Of a stretch of 64,000 nt of DNA, positions 50,071 through 59,857 are shown one piece after another (within the stretch, counting starts at the first letter, position 1; every line of letters begins with the position of its first letter). The notes under the pieces were generated by a model that searched no databases, had not been told where the DNA came from, and saw only the letters and a list, made by a program, of their open reading frames with translations. The position numbers were made by a program, and so were the translations under genes. The stretch lies in NCBI RefSeq assembly GCF_900111105.1, contig NZ_FOGC01000005.1, positions 155,125 to 219,124 on the forward strand, written 5' to 3'. Origin of the DNA: Rosenbergiella nectarea. Its GTDB lineage: Bacteria; Pseudomonadota; Gammaproteobacteria; Enterobacterales; Enterobacteriaceae.

Positions 50071-50377
50071 GGAAACTCCTTGATGTATAGGGAAAACTTG
50101 CGCTAATTGTACATGGTTAAGTTGGCAACTGGCACAGGACTTACATAACTTTCTATTATATCGGTTTATTAGCGTTATTGGGTAACACCGTCACTGATAC
50201 TTATCTCTATCAAAAACGAAAAACCTAATCTAATTTGATCTCGATCAAGGCTTTGTTTTATATAGAATAATTGCTTCATTATTCACATGAATTCTAGCGA
50301 TAAACGCGACAGAATAGGCACAATAATTATAGGTGTTTACGTTTCGTCACTTTTTATTGATAAGTTCAGGAGTTTTT
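50071..50377. promoter_or_regulatory. yciC-ompW divergent control region
   Basis: 307 bases between divergent genes, AT-rich. Holds a perfect FNR box (50235-50248) and possible -10 elements TATAGA/TAGAAT (50261-50268) for ompW. No ORF. Confidence 0.5.
50235..50248. promoter_or_regulatory. FNR box upstream of ompW
   Basis: TTGATCTCGATCAA is an exact match to the FNR consensus TTGAT-N4-ATCAA, about 130 bases before the ompW ATG. Expected to respond to oxygen limitation. Confidence 0.65.
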
Positions 50378-51010
50378 ATGAAAGCGCGTAAAATTGTTTT
50401 AGCGATGGCTCTCGTCTTCCCAGCGATGGTTTCTGCGCATCAAGCGGGTGATTTTTTCATTCGTGGTGGGGCAGCGTTAGTCCGTCCAACAGGGAATTCC
50501 GATAATGTGTTGGGTTTAGGATCCTTCAACGTTAGCAACAATACTCAGTTAGGGTTGACGTTTACCTATATGGCAACCGATCATATTGGTGTGGAGCTAC
50601 TCGCCGCGACGCCATTCAGACATAAAGTGGGTCTGCGCTCCACGGGTAATATTGCCACGGTGCATCAGCTCCCCCCAACCCTGATGGCGCAATATTACTT
50701 CATGGATAATAGCGCTAAGTTCCAGCCATACGTTGGGGCAGGCATTAACTATACGACTTTCTTCGATAATAAATTCAATAATACCGGCCGCCAAGCGGGT
50801 CTGTCGGACTTACGTCTTAAGGATTCATGGGGCTATGCGGCACAAGCGGGGATGGACTACCAGTTAAACGATCACTGGATGCTGAATGCTTCGGTCTGGT
50901 ATATGGACATCAAAACGAAAGTACGCTTTAAAGCGGCTGGAGAATCACACTCAATCGATACCAAAATCAACCCAGTGGTCTTCTTCTTAGGAGCAGGTTA
51001 TCGTTTCTAA
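50378..51010 (+). CDS. ompW: Outer-membrane protein OmpW
   Basis: 210-aa eight-stranded beta-barrel (E. coli 212) with a hydrophobic lateral channel for small hydrophobic molecules. Signal peptide of about 20 residues (MKARKIVLAMALVFPAMVSA). HQAGDFFIRGGAALVRP at the mature N terminus, ATDHIGVELLAATPF, QPYVGAGINYT, and the barrel end FFLGAGYRF with terminal Phe. ATG at 50378 has CAGGAG upstream. Confidence 0.95.
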   Translation: MKARKIVLAMALVFPAMVSAHQAGDFFIRGGAALVRPTGNSDNVLGLGSFNVSNNTQLGLTFTYMATDHIGVELLAATPFRHKVGLRSTGNIATVHQLPPTLMAQYYFMDNSAKFQPYVGAGINYTTFFDNKFNNTGRQAGLSDLRLKDSWGYAAQAGMDYQLNDHWMLNASVWYMDIKTKVRFKAAGESHSIDTKINPVVFFLGAGYRF

Positions 51011-51019
51011 ACTTAGAAG

Positions 51020-51046
51020 AAAAGGCCGTGTTAACGGCCTTTAAAC
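51020..51046. terminator. Terminator between ompW and BON lipoprotein gene
   Basis: AAAGGCCG-TGTTAA-CGGCCTTT between convergent genes; short flanking A and T runs. Confidence 0.7.
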
Positions 51047-51052
51047 GATGGT

Positions 51053-51367
51053 TTACTTGATTTGCATACCATTCACTACCGAGCGAACGCCCGGTACGGT
51101 ACGGGTCACATCCACCGCTTTTTGCGCTGCGTGAGCAGAAGTGACAAAACCGCTTAATTGTACACGTCCTTTGAAGGTTTCAACGTTAATTTCCGTAGAA
51201 CGTAAATCCTTCTCACCTAATAGCTTCGCTTTCACTTTAGTGGTCACCACGGTGTCGTCAATATAGCCACCGGTACCTTCGTGTTTTGGCGTTGGCGCAC
51301 AACCGGCCAAGGATAATCCTAGTACGGTCGCTAATAAACCAGTTGTCACTATTTTTGCAAACTTCAT
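51053..51367 (-). CDS. BON-domain lipoprotein
   Basis: 104-aa predicted lipoprotein: signal peptide with lipobox LAGC (Cys23), then a single BON domain at about 38-104 (DDTVVTTKVKAKLLGEKDLRSTEINVETFKGRVQLSGFV...VPGVRSVVNGM). BON domains bind phospholipid or mediate envelope association, as in OsmY and DolP, which carry two. E. coli has no such gene here (yciGFE occupy this place). A stress-related envelope role is an inference. GGGAGGCAGCGA precedes the ATG. Confidence 0.85.
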   Translation of the reverse strand: MKFAKIVTTGLLATVLGLSLAGCAPTPKHEGTGGYIDDTVVTTKVKAKLLGEKDLRSTEINVETFKGRVQLSGFVTSAHAAQKAVDVTRTVPGVRSVVNGMQIK

Positions 51368-51476
51368 TCGCTGCCTCCCTGTTGAATCTTGATTGGATAG
51401 TGATCAGTCGATCAGCTCAAATTTAGCCTATTAATGAGAAATCTACTAATTTTTCTATGCGAAATCTTAATCTGAA

Positions 51477-52295
51477 TCACTGCTTAGGCGACTTGTGGGT
51501 AGCGGCTTTCAGCTCGGCAACAAAATGCGTTAACGTTTCGAGTAAACGTACGGGATCTTCGGCATACTGCTCAATAATCTTCACTGTGGCAGAACCGGCT
51601 ATCGCGCCAGCCGCGCCTGAATCGATCGCTGCACGTACTTGCTCCGGTTGCGAAATACCAAACCCTTGAATTGCAGGCGGCGCACCGTACTGGCTAAGCT
51701 TTTCAACCAAATGCTTAAGGGAGGTGGTGGCACGATTTTCAGCACCGGTGACACCCGCACGAGAGAGAAGGTAAGTGTAACCCTGTCCCCATTGGCCAAT
51801 GGATTCAATTAATGTATCGTCGGCATTCGGTGGACAGATAAAGATCGGCGCAATCCCATGGCGCGTTGCCGCCTGACGAAAAGGCAAGGACTCTTCGATA
51901 GGCACATCGGCAATCAGGACTGAGTCGACACCGGCTTGCGCGCAGCGTTGATAGAATTCATCAATTCCTTGGCTGAAGACTAAGTTTGCATACATTAATA
52001 ACCCGATGGGAAGATCAGGATATTTGCAACGAACAGTCTGTAAAATATCGAAACATTTCTGAGTGGTGATCCCACCAGCAAAAGCGCGCAGTGTTGCGCT
52101 CTGTATCGTCGGACCGTCGGCCAAAGGGTCAGAGAAGGGGATGCCCAACTCTAAGGCATCCGCGCCACCGGCAACCAAGGCATCAATGATTTGCAATGAG
52201 AGTTCAGGCGTTGGGTCTCCTAAGGTCACAAACGGGACGAAGGCCCCCTGTTGTTGCTCAGCTAAACGGGAAAAAAGTGTTGCGTAACGGTCCAT
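51477..52295 (-). CDS. trpA: Tryptophan synthase alpha subunit
   Basis: Cleaves indole-3-glycerol phosphate to indole, which tunnels to TrpB. 272 aa (E. coli 268). Catalytic Glu and Asp in [30 protein letters not shown] and [11 protein letters not shown] form the TIM-barrel phosphate region. The ATG overlaps the trpB stop by one base (TAATG). Last gene of trpLEGDCBA; no clear terminator is seen in the 110 bases downstream. Confidence 0.97.
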   Translation of the reverse strand: MDRYATLFSRLAEQQQGAFVPFVTLGDPTPELSLQIIDALVAGGADALELGIPFSDPLADGPTIQSATLRAFAGGITTQKCFDILQTVRCKYPDLPIGLLMYANLVFSQGIDEFYQRCAQAGVDSVLIADVPIEESLPFRQAATRHGIAPIFICPPNADDTLIESIGQWGQGYTYLLSRAGVTGAENRATTSLKHLVEKLSQYGAPPAIQGFGISQPEQVRAAIDSGAAGAIAGSATVKIIEQYAEDPVRLLETLTHFVAELKAATHKSPKQ

Positions 52296-53485
52296 TAGAT
52301 TTCTCCCCGCTGTTGTAGGATATCGTGAACAGTAAATATATCTTTATCACCACGTCCGGATAGGTTGACCACTAAAAGTTGGTCTTTCTCTGGCGCTGTT
52401 TTGGCCATTTTTATTGCATGAGCCAGCGCATGTGAGGATTCCAATGCTGGGATGATACCCTCCGCTTTGCATAACGCTTTAAAAGCGTCTAAGGCCTCAT
52501 CGTCAGTAATCGATACGTAGTCAGCACGCCCAATACTGTTTAAATAGGCATGTTGTGGCCCAACTGAAGGAAAATCAAGACCCGCAGAGATTGAATAAGA
52601 CTCCTCAATCTGACCTTCTTCAGTCTGCATCATCGGCGCTTTCATCCCGAAGTAGATACCCGTCCGACCATGTTTTAAGGGAGCACCGTGTTCGCCACTC
52701 TCAATACCATGGCCCGCAGGCTCTACGCCAATCAATTGGACTTCAGGAGTGTCGATAAAGTCTGCAAACATCCCGATCGCATTCGAGCCACCGCCCACAC
52801 AAGCAATAATGGCATCGGGCAGACGCCCTTCTTTTTCCATGATCTGCTGGCGAGTCTCTTCACCAATCATGCGTTGGAATTCTCGAACGATGGTAGGGAA
52901 GGGGTGAGGGCCTGCGGCGGTTCCTAACATGTAGTGGGCCGTTTCATAACTTCCGGACCAATCGCGTAATGCTTCGTTACAGGCATCTTTCAAGGTGGCC
53001 GAACCGCTATGAACCGGTATAACTTCTGCCCCCATTAATCTCATGCGGAACACATTGGGGGACTGGCGCTCGACGTCTTTCGCACCCATATAGATTCGAC
53101 ACTTCATGCCTAACAATGCGCAAGCCAGCGCAGAAGCTACCCCATGTTGGCCGGCACCGGTCTCCGCAATAATTTCATTCTTACCCATGCGCTTAGCCAG
53201 TAGGGCTTGACCCAGTACCTGATTGGTTTTGTGTGCCCCGCCGTGCAGAAGGTCTTCTCGTTTAAGGTAGAGGCGTGTCTGCGTGCCCGCCGTTAAATTT
53301 TGGCACAAGGTGAGGGCAGTTGGGCGTCCCGCATAATCTTTCAGCAGTTGGGTAAACTGCTGCTGAAATTCAGGATCACGCTGCGCACTGACGAAAGCTT
53401 CTTCTAACTGTGCCAAGGCTGGCATCAGAATTTGTGGGACATATTGTCCGCCGTACTCACCAAAATAAGGATTTAATAATGTCAT
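52295..53485 (-). CDS. trpB: Tryptophan synthase beta subunit
   Basis: PLP enzyme condensing indole and serine to tryptophan. 396 aa (E. coli 397). PLP lysine in [14 protein letters not shown], phosphate-binding [21 protein letters not shown] with the catalytic Glu. ATG at 53485 gives [13 protein letters not shown], matching E. coli; an open frame continues 19 codons upstream across the trpC stop. 19 bases from trpC. Confidence 0.98.
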   Translation of the reverse strand: MTLLNPYFGEYGGQYVPQILMPALAQLEEAFVSAQRDPEFQQQFTQLLKDYAGRPTALTLCQNLTAGTQTRLYLKREDLLHGGAHKTNQVLGQALLAKRMGKNEIIAETGAGQHGVASALACALLGMKCRIYMGAKDVERQSPNVFRMRLMGAEVIPVHSGSATLKDACNEALRDWSGSYETAHYMLGTAAGPHPFPTIVREFQRMIGEETRQQIMEKEGRLPDAIIACVGGGSNAIGMFADFIDTPEVQLIGVEPAGHGIESGEHGAPLKHGRTGIYFGMKAPMMQTEEGQIEESYSISAGLDFPSVGPQHAYLNSIGRADYVSITDDEALDAFKALCKAEGIIPALESSHALAHAIKMAKTAPEKDQLLVVNLSGRGDKDIFTVHDILQQRGEI

Positions 53486-53504
53486 TGTCAGTATCCAATC
53501 ATTG

Positions 53505-54881
53505 TTATTGAGCGTGGGTTGCGTAAGTGTTGATTGCTGCAAAAACGGTAGTCAGTTTTTGGTTATCCTTGATCCCTGGCGATGTTTCGACCCCAGAGTT
53601 AAGATCAACGCCAGCACAACCTAGGGCTAATGCGGGTTCAATATTGTCTGCGTTGAGGCCACCTGCCAGAATAACGTCATCCAGTGGCTGGTCGGCTAAT
53701 AACTGCCAGTCAAAGCTTTGGCCGCTGCCACCCTGTCCATTATCGAAGACGTAGCGATCGATACCGATCCAACCACGATCCGGCAGATGTCCTTCGATCT
53801 TAAAGGCTTTCCAAATCTGGCAGCGAGTGGGTAGTAGATCGCGAAGTCGACGTACGTAAGAAGGATCTTCGCTACCATGCAGTTGCACCACCGATAAGCC
53901 TAGGGCTTCGACTTTTAATACAATATCGCCCACTTCCACATCACGGAAAACGCCGACATAACGAAGTGGGGTACTTTTAATGATGGTGCGAGCTTGTTCT
54001 TCACTCACGTAACGTGGAGAGCTTTCAACAAAGATTAACCCGCCATACAGCGCACCGGCGTTATAGGCGTCTTGAGCATCTTGGACACGTGTTAATCCAC
54101 AGACTTTATTTTCGCCGGAAAGAAGACGCTTGACGGCAAAGCGTAAATCATCTTCTGCCATCAAGGACGAGCCGACCAGAAATCCTTGCGCAGTCTGGTT
54201 TAGGTCTTTAATTTGCGCGTAATGCTGAATGCCTGATTCACTAATAACCAAGCTTCCTGCAGGAAGTTGGCTCGCTAACAGACGTGTTTTATCGGTATCG
54301 ACGGAGAGGTCGCGTAAGTCGCGATTATTGATCCCGACCACCTCAGCTTGCAAGGCGATAGCCCGTGCTAACTCTTCCTGATTACTCACCTCAGTCAGGA
54401 TCCCCATCTGTAAGGTTTTAGCCACCTCGGCCAGAAGACGATATTGCTCGTCATCCAATACAGACAGCATCAATAGGATAGCATCTGCTTGATAGTAACG
54501 CGCTAACCAGACTTGATAGGGATCCACCATAAAGTCCTTGCACAGCACTGGCTGGTGAACCGCTTGACGCACGATCGGCAGGAAAGCGAAGTCGCCTTGG
54601 AAATATTTCTCGTCGGTTAGGACCGAGATGGCCGAGGCATAATCACGATAGACAGTGGCGATAGCCAAGGGATCAAACACATCGCGGATCAGCCCCTTGG
54701 AAGGAGAGGCTTTTTTACACTCTAGGATGAAGGCCGGATTGTGTTGGCGTAGTGCTTGAACAAAGGAACGATCGCTGGGAATGACCTCAGCTTGGAAATC
54801 TGACAGCGGTTGCGTCGCTTTACGCGCCGCTATCCACATTTTTTTATCATCAACGATTTTCTGAAGCACAGTACCCTGCAT
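53505..54881 (-). CDS. trpC: Bifunctional IGPS/PRAI (TrpC-TrpF fusion)
   Basis: 458 aa (E. coli 453). N-terminal indole-3-glycerol-phosphate synthase (about 1-255; [43 protein letters not shown]) and C-terminal phosphoribosylanthranilate isomerase (about 256-455; [18 protein letters not shown] with the catalytic Cys, [18 protein letters not shown]). The fusion is standard for gammaproteobacterial enterics. One base separates its ATG from the trpD stop. Confidence 0.97.
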   Translation of the reverse strand: MQGTVLQKIVDDKKMWIAARKATQPLSDFQAEVIPSDRSFVQALRQHNPAFILECKKASPSKGLIRDVFDPLAIATVYRDYASAISVLTDEKYFQGDFAFLPIVRQAVHQPVLCKDFMVDPYQVWLARYYQADAILLMLSVLDDEQYRLLAEVAKTLQMGILTEVSNQEELARAIALQAEVVGINNRDLRDLSVDTDKTRLLASQLPAGSLVISESGIQHYAQIKDLNQTAQGFLVGSSLMAEDDLRFAVKRLLSGENKVCGLTRVQDAQDAYNAGALYGGLIFVESSPRYVSEEQARTIIKSTPLRYVGVFRDVEVGDIVLKVEALGLSVVQLHGSEDPSYVRRLRDLLPTRCQIWKAFKIEGHLPDRGWIGIDRYVFDNGQGGSGQSFDWQLLADQPLDDVILAGGLNADNIEPALALGCAGVDLNSGVETSPGIKDNQKLTTVFAAINTYATHAQ

Positions 54882-54882
54882 A

Positions 54883-55881
54883 TTATCCTCTTGCGGCTAA
54901 CGCTGTAACACATTGATAGGCAGCACCACTACGCAACACGGCGAGGGCTTTTGAGGCATTCTCGCGTAGGTTTTCTTGGCCAAAAAGTTTCATTAACATC
55001 GCAACATTGATAGCAATGGCGTGCTCATGGGCTTCCTGACCTTTACCCTGAAGTAATTGCGCTAAAATGTCACGGTTTTCTTCTGGAGTGCCGCCCCGTA
55101 GGCTCTCAATTGGATGCATGGAGAGGCCAAAGTCTTCTGGACTGATCTGATAGCGCGTGATCTCGTTATCGCGCAGTTCTGCGACGTCCGTCGTAGCATG
55201 TATTGCGATTTCATCCATACCACCACCGTGGACCACCGCCGCACGCTGATAGCCTAACACCCGTAATGTCTCGGCGACAGGCTGTACCAGCTCTGGGCTA
55301 TAGACGCCAATCAGGGCCAAGGGGGGGCGGGCAGGGTTAATCAGCGGGCCGAGCACGTTAAACAGCGTTCGCGTGGCAAGCTGTTTGCGTACCGGCATGG
55401 CATGGCGAAACCCCGTATGATAGTGCGGCGCAAACAGGAAACAGAGATTTAACTCATCTAATGCCTCACGCGCTTGTGCAGGCGGCATGTCCAAATTGAT
55501 ACCAAAAGCGGCCAAGAGGTCGGAAGAGCCTGACTTACTCGACACGCTCCGATTTCCATGTTTGGCTACTTTATAACCACATGCCGCCGCCACAAATGCA
55601 CTGGCGGTAGAAATATTAATACTGTTTGAGCCATCGCCGCCCGTACCGACAATATCCGCAAATAAGGTCTCAGGGCGTGGAAAAGGAAGTGCATGATTAA
55701 GAAAAGCGGTGGCTGCACCGGCGATTTCTTGTGGTGATTCGCCTCGCACCTTCATAGCGATCAATAGCCCCGCCAGACTGACCGGATCGATTTCACCTTT
55801 CACTACGGCAGAGAACAGTTGTTCACTCTGCTGCTGGCTAATGTGTTGCCCCTGATAGAGGCGCTCAAGTAATAATTTCAT
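54883..55881 (-). CDS. trpD: Anthranilate phosphoribosyltransferase (unfused)
   Basis: 332-aa stand-alone enzyme transferring phosphoribose from PRPP to anthranilate. Glycine-rich PRPP loop [36 protein letters not shown], and the HGGGMDEIA segment. In E. coli the same domain is fused behind TrpG. Here it begins with its own ATG nine bases after the trpG stop. Confidence 0.97.
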   Translation of the reverse strand: MKLLLERLYQGQHISQQQSEQLFSAVVKGEIDPVSLAGLLIAMKVRGESPQEIAGAATAFLNHALPFPRPETLFADIVGTGGDGSNSINISTASAFVAAACGYKVAKHGNRSVSSKSGSSDLLAAFGINLDMPPAQAREALDELNLCFLFAPHYHTGFRHAMPVRKQLATRTLFNVLGPLINPARPPLALIGVYSPELVQPVAETLRVLGYQRAAVVHGGGMDEIAIHATTDVAELRDNEITRYQISPEDFGLSMHPIESLRGGTPEENRDILAQLLQGKGQEAHEHAIAINVAMLMKLFGQENLRENASKALAVLRSGAAYQCVTALAARG

Positions 55882-55890
55882 GCAAGTCCC

Positions 55891-56472
55891 TTATCGTTTT
55901 AGCGCCCAAGCCAGCGTCTGTTCCAGTAATTTTGCGCCATGGGTGGTGAGAATGGATTCAGGATGGAATTGGAATCCACATACGCGGTCGGCATCATGTC
56001 TGACGGCCATTACCATATCATTGAAAGTCGCATTCACCGTTAAGCTCGACGGGACGTTACTCCCGACCAGCGAGTGATATCGCGCGACGGGTAACGGACA
56101 AGGCAACTGTTGGAACATCTCTAGGTTATCATGAGTGATATCCGAGGCCTTACCATGCAGGATTTCGCCCGCTTGGCCCACAGCCCCCCCGTAGCTTTCG
56201 ACGATGGCTTGATGACCTAAACAGATACCGATAATCGGCACTTTGCCGCGTAAGCGTTTTAGCAGCTCAGGCATACAACCTGCCTCGCTCGGTGCCCCTG
56301 GCCCCGGCGATAACATAACGATTGGTTGCTCAAGGTGATCCACCTTCGCGACTAACTGATCCACCGGGACGTTATTACGGAAAATAACGACGTTATGGCC
56401 AAAGGTTCGCAATTGATCGACCAGGTTGTAGGTAAAGGAGTCAAAATTATCAACTAATAAAATATCAGCCAT
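55891..56472 (-). CDS. trpG: Anthranilate synthase glutamine amidotransferase (unfused)
   Basis: 193-aa class I amidotransferase supplying ammonia to TrpE. Catalytic triad: Cys in [15 protein letters not shown], His and Glu in [23 protein letters not shown] is the oxyanion-hole region. ATG at 56472 overlaps the trpE stop by one base (TAATG). May also serve PabB, since no separate pabA is in this window. Confidence 0.97.
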   Translation of the reverse strand: MADILLVDNFDSFTYNLVDQLRTFGHNVVIFRNNVPVDQLVAKVDHLEQPIVMLSPGPGAPSEAGCMPELLKRLRGKVPIIGICLGHQAIVESYGGAVGQAGEILHGKASDITHDNLEMFQQLPCPLPVARYHSLVGSNVPSSLTVNATFNDMVMAVRHDADRVCGFQFHPESILTTHGAKLLEQTLAWALKR

Positions 56473-58028
56473 TAGAAAATCTCCTGGCAATGGTGGGCCG
56501 TGGCGATAGCTCTTAGCACCGCTCGCGCTTTATTTCGGCTCTCGTCCGCTTCGGACTGCGGATCTGAATCGAGTACCACTCCCGCACCCGCTTGTACGGT
56601 GGCGACACCGTTCTCCACATACGCTGAACGGATCACAATACAGGTATCAAAGTCTCCCGTTCCGGTAAAATAGCCGACGGCACCGCCATAACTGCCGCGG
56701 CGAGTCTTTTCATGCTCTGCAATCAACTGCATGGCACGGACTTTTGGCGCACCACTCAATGTTCCCATATTCATACAGGCGCGATAGGCATGTAACACGT
56801 CCAGATCGTCACGTAAGCGGCCCACGACGCGAGAAACGAGGTGCATAACGAAGGTATAGCGGTCCACTTTAGTAAGGTCTGCCACATAACGGCTGCCCGG
56901 TGTACAGATACGAGCCAGATCATTACGCGCTAAATCGACCAACATAAGATGCTCGGACATCTCTTTCTCATCATTACGCATATCCAGTTCGATACGGCTA
57001 TCAAGGTCGAGATTCAGCGAGCCGTCTGCGTGCCTGCCGCGCGGGCGGGTCCCTGCAATAGGGTAGATCTCTATTTGACGGCTCTGGGCGTCGTATTTCA
57101 GCGAACTTTCTGGCGACGCGCCGAAGAGGCTGAAGTCCTGATCTTGTAAAAAGAACATGTAAGGACTCGGATTGCTTTTCTTTAATACATCATAAGCCGC
57201 GAGTGAGGAGGGGCAAGGCAAGGAAAAACGTCGAGAAGGAACGACTTGGAAAATTTCGCCTTGGCGAATAGCCACTTGCAGCGCCTTAACGATATCGCAA
57301 TAGGTCTCATCGTCCTGATTACAGCTCAGCTGCATGTCCGGTACTGGGGCAGCAGACACTTTGGCAGGCGTAGTGAGCATTTGCTGGTGTAGCTGATGGA
57401 GTCTTGCTTGCAGACGTTGGAATTCATCGCTGCTATCAGTGAATAGGCTGGCTTGAAGACGGGCTTGTTGGGTTTGGTGGTCAAGCACTAGTAGCGTTTC
57501 AGCCAGGTAGAAGCAGTAGTCTGGGCAGGCTTGATCTTGCTGCAGAGGAGGCAGGGCTTCGAATCCCGCCACTAAGTCGTAAGCAAATAGTCCGCCCAAA
57601 AATAGGGCGTGGCGCTGTTGGTCGCTATCGGCGACTAAGGTAGGTACTAGACGCAGCACATCGAAAACAGAGGCGGATTTTAAACGGCTATCTTCATCTT
57701 GTAATGATGACGGCTCGTTAAAAGTAATCATTAACTGATCTGCCGAAATCGTGGTCTCAGCTTCAGCGGGAAGTTTGTCAGACAGCAGGGGTAACAGGCT
57801 ACGACCATTAGCACTCAATGCCTGGACCTTAACAACGTTACCTAGCGCGCTGATACGTAACGCGCTGTCGACAATCATCAAGCTCTGTAAATCGTCTTTA
57901 CTACTCACATCGGCCGATTCGAGCAGCAAGGTAGAGGGCCTCGCCCCACAGAGTTGGTTAAATAGCGCAGTAGGGTCGGCAGAATAGGGTGTTTCAACAG
58001 TGATGAGTTTGAGTTTGCTGGATGTCAT
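56472..58028 (-). CDS. trpE: Anthranilate synthase component I
   Basis: Converts chorismate to anthranilate using ammonia from TrpG; first committed step to tryptophan. 518 aa (E. coli 520). Tryptophan feedback site [17 protein letters not shown], chorismate-binding [41 protein letters not shown] and [17 protein letters not shown]. First structural gene after the trpL leader and attenuator. Confidence 0.97.
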   Translation of the reverse strand: MTSSKLKLITVETPYSADPTALFNQLCGARPSTLLLESADVSSKDDLQSLMIVDSALRISALGNVVKVQALSANGRSLLPLLSDKLPAEAETTISADQLMITFNEPSSLQDEDSRLKSASVFDVLRLVPTLVADSDQQRHALFLGGLFAYDLVAGFEALPPLQQDQACPDYCFYLAETLLVLDHQTQQARLQASLFTDSSDEFQRLQARLHQLHQQMLTTPAKVSAAPVPDMQLSCNQDDETYCDIVKALQVAIRQGEIFQVVPSRRFSLPCPSSLAAYDVLKKSNPSPYMFFLQDQDFSLFGASPESSLKYDAQSRQIEIYPIAGTRPRGRHADGSLNLDLDSRIELDMRNDEKEMSEHLMLVDLARNDLARICTPGSRYVADLTKVDRYTFVMHLVSRVVGRLRDDLDVLHAYRACMNMGTLSGAPKVRAMQLIAEHEKTRRGSYGGAVGYFTGTGDFDTCIVIRSAYVENGVATVQAGAGVVLDSDPQSEADESRNKARAVLRAIATAHHCQEIF

Positions 58029-58051
58029 TAGTGTTATCTCTATTATTCTTC

Positions 58052-58080
58052 CAATAAAAAGCCCGCCGAATGGGCGGGCT
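58052..58080 (-). terminator. trp operon attenuator
   Basis: On the reverse strand AGCCCGCC-CATTC-GGCGGGCT followed by TTTTTATTGG, between trpL and trpE: an intrinsic terminator (3:4 hairpin). An upstream TCGGGCGACG segment can pair with its left arm as antiterminator. Confidence 0.9.
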
Positions 58081-58132
58081 TAGAAATCTGCATAGCGGTT
58101 ATTTTAGCTGGATGCATGACAACGTCGCCCGA

Positions 58133-58186
58133 TTATGGGAGAGTGACGCGCCACCACTGAGAATGCTTTACTGTTATAACCATCAT
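58133..58186 (-). CDS. trpL: trp operon leader peptide
   Basis: 17-codon peptide MMVITVKHSQWWRVTLP with tandem Trp codons at 58151-58156, followed by TAA and the attenuator. AGGA lies nine bases before the first ATG; the second ATG may be used. The sequence differs from E. coli ([14 protein letters not shown]) but keeps the Trp-Trp control codons and spacing, so ribosome stalling at low Trp-tRNA should favour the antiterminator. Confidence 0.9.
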   Translation of the reverse strand: MMVITVKHSQWWRVTLP

Positions 58187-58215
58187 GAGATTGTGTCCTG
58201 TCTGAAGTCCTGTGT

Positions 58216-58247
58216 ACTAGTTAACTAGTTCATGGCGGAATTGTCAA
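58216..58247 (-). promoter_or_regulatory. trp promoter with TrpR operator
   Basis: On the reverse strand TTGACA (58242-58247), 17 bases, then TTAACT (58219-58224) inside the perfect palindrome ACTAGTTAACTAGT (58216-58229). The GAACTAGTTAACTAGTAC core equals the E. coli trp operator, so TrpR repression by overlap with the -10 is expected. Confidence 0.93.
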
Positions 58248-58314
58248 CACTCTAAGTTAACTAAAAGTGATTTATCAGTAGGGGAAATGTTGAACACGTC
58301 TGAGAGAGTAAATT

Positions 58315-59190
58315 TTGACCGAAACTGTGCGCGCGATTATCTATGATTTACATTCCCATACTCAAGCTTCAGATGGCGTTCTGAGTGCGCGAGATTTGGT
58401 TCTCCGTGCTTGCGAGCGTGGGGTTAAGGTGTTGGCGATTACTGACCACGACACCACGGCAGCAATAGAGGATGCCCAAACCGCGATTCGTGAAGAGAAT
58501 CTGGATCTGACACTCGTCACGGGAGTAGAGATCTCGACCTTGTGGGAGAATCACGAAATCCATATCGTTGGTTTAGGTTTTGATCCTCATCATCCGGCGA
58601 TGGTCGAGCTATTACAGCAGCAATACCAGCGAAGGGAACATCGGGCCGCGATGATTGCTGAACGACTTGCGAAGGCCGGTATTGCGGACGCGCTGAACGG
58701 TGCCCGGCAAGAGGCGGGAGCCGGGCAGATTACGCGGGCCCATTTCGCGCGTTACCTTATACAGCAAGGTAAAGCTGAGACGATGGCTCAGGTATTCAAA
58801 AATTATCTTGCCCGCGGTAAGACGGGATATGTCCCGGCACAATGGTGTGCGCTGCCCACAGCGGTGGAAGCGATTCATCAAGCCGGGGGGGTAGCCGTGG
58901 TGGCACATCCTGCACGCTATCAGCTCTCTACCAAATGGTTAAAGCGCTTATTGGCTTACTTCGCTGAAGTCGGCGGGGATGCGATGGAAGTCGCACAATG
59001 TCAACAGGCACCGAACGAACGGCAACAACTGGCCAAGTATGCTCTGGATTACGGCTTATCTGCCTCGCTTGGCTCTGATTTTCATCAGCCCTGTGCATGG
59101 ATAGAGTTAGGTCGTAAACTGTGGTTACCGAAAGATGTGGTTCCCATTTGGGAAAAATTTCCAGCTTTAGCTGCCCCAACTCGGGGGTAG
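58315..59190 (+). CDS. rnm: RNase AM (PHP-domain phosphatase/5'-3' exonuclease)
   Basis: 291-aa PHP-domain metalloenzyme (YciV/TrpH; E. coli 293) that trims 5' ends of rRNA precursors and degrades short oligonucleotides. Metal motifs YDLHSHTQASDG, ITDHDTT, GVEISTLWENHEIHIVG, AHPARY and GSDFHQPC. TTG start at 58315 with a GAGAGAG stretch upstream; MTETVRAIIYDLH aligns with E. coli. Divergent from trp, as in E. coli. Confidence 0.94.
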   Translation: MTETVRAIIYDLHSHTQASDGVLSARDLVLRACERGVKVLAITDHDTTAAIEDAQTAIREENLDLTLVTGVEISTLWENHEIHIVGLGFDPHHPAMVELLQQQYQRREHRAAMIAERLAKAGIADALNGARQEAGAGQITRAHFARYLIQQGKAETMAQVFKNYLARGKTGYVPAQWCALPTAVEAIHQAGGVAVVAHPARYQLSTKWLKRLLAYFAEVGGDAMEVAQCQQAPNERQQLAKYALDYGLSASLGSDFHQPCAWIELGRKLWLPKDVVPIWEKFPALAAPTRG

Positions 59191-59199
59191 GAGACTATT

Positions 59200-59820
59200 A
59201 TGAGTCAATTATTTTATATTCATCCAGAAAATCCTCAGCCACGTATCGTCAAACAAGCGGTTGAGCAAATTAATCAAGGTTCAGTGATTGTTTATCCGAC
59301 AGACTCGGGATATGCCATAGGGTGTAAACTGGAGGATAAAGCCGCCATGGAGCGGATTATTCGCTTGAGACAATTAGATGGCCGCCACCATTTTACCTTG
59401 ATGTGTCGTGATCTCTCGGAGCTATCGACTTATGCTCAGGTCGATAATATCGCTTTTCGTTTGCTTAAAAACAACACGCCAGGCAGCTACACATTCTTAC
59501 TGAAAGCGACAAAAGAGGTACCTCGCCGCCTGATGAACGAAAAACGTAAAACTATCGGTCTACGTGTGACGTCACACCCGGTCGCGCAAGCGTTATTAGA
59601 GGCATTGGGCGAGCCGTTGATGTCCACTACGCTGATTCTTCCAGGCAATGATTTTGCAGAATCCGACCCAGAAGAAATCCAAGATACTATTGGAAATCAA
59701 GTCGATTTGATTCTGAATGGCGGCCCTATTGGTCAGCATCCGACCACGGTTATCGATCTGTCTGACGGGTCGCCGGTCGTCGTCCGCCAAGGTGCAGGAG
59801 ATACTCGTCCCTTTGAATAG
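59200..59820 (+). CDS. yciO: YciO, TsaC/Sua5-like protein
   Basis: 206 aa, same length as E. coli YciO. Member of the YrdC/Sua5 fold: SVIVYPTDSGYAIGCKLEDK, TLMCRDLSELSTYAQV, GSYTFLLKATKEVPRRL, TTVIDLSDGSPVVVRQGAGD. A TsaC paralogue that binds ATP and RNA; function in E. coli is not settled. AGGAG lies before the ATG, nine bases after rnm, so probably co-transcribed. Confidence 0.93.
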   Translation: MSQLFYIHPENPQPRIVKQAVEQINQGSVIVYPTDSGYAIGCKLEDKAAMERIIRLRQLDGRHHFTLMCRDLSELSTYAQVDNIAFRLLKNNTPGSYTFLLKATKEVPRRLMNEKRKTIGLRVTSHPVAQALLEALGEPLMSTTLILPGNDFAESDPEEIQDTIGNQVDLILNGGPIGQHPTTVIDLSDGSPVVVRQGAGDTRPFE

Positions 59821-59822
59821 CC

Positions 59823-59857
59823 AGATTGGGCAATGACGCTATTGCCCAATCTTTCTT
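59823..59857 (+). terminator. Terminator of rnm-yciO
   Basis: Perfect 12-bp stem AGATTGGGCAAT-GACGCT-ATTGCCCAATCT followed by TTCTT. Confidence 0.85.
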
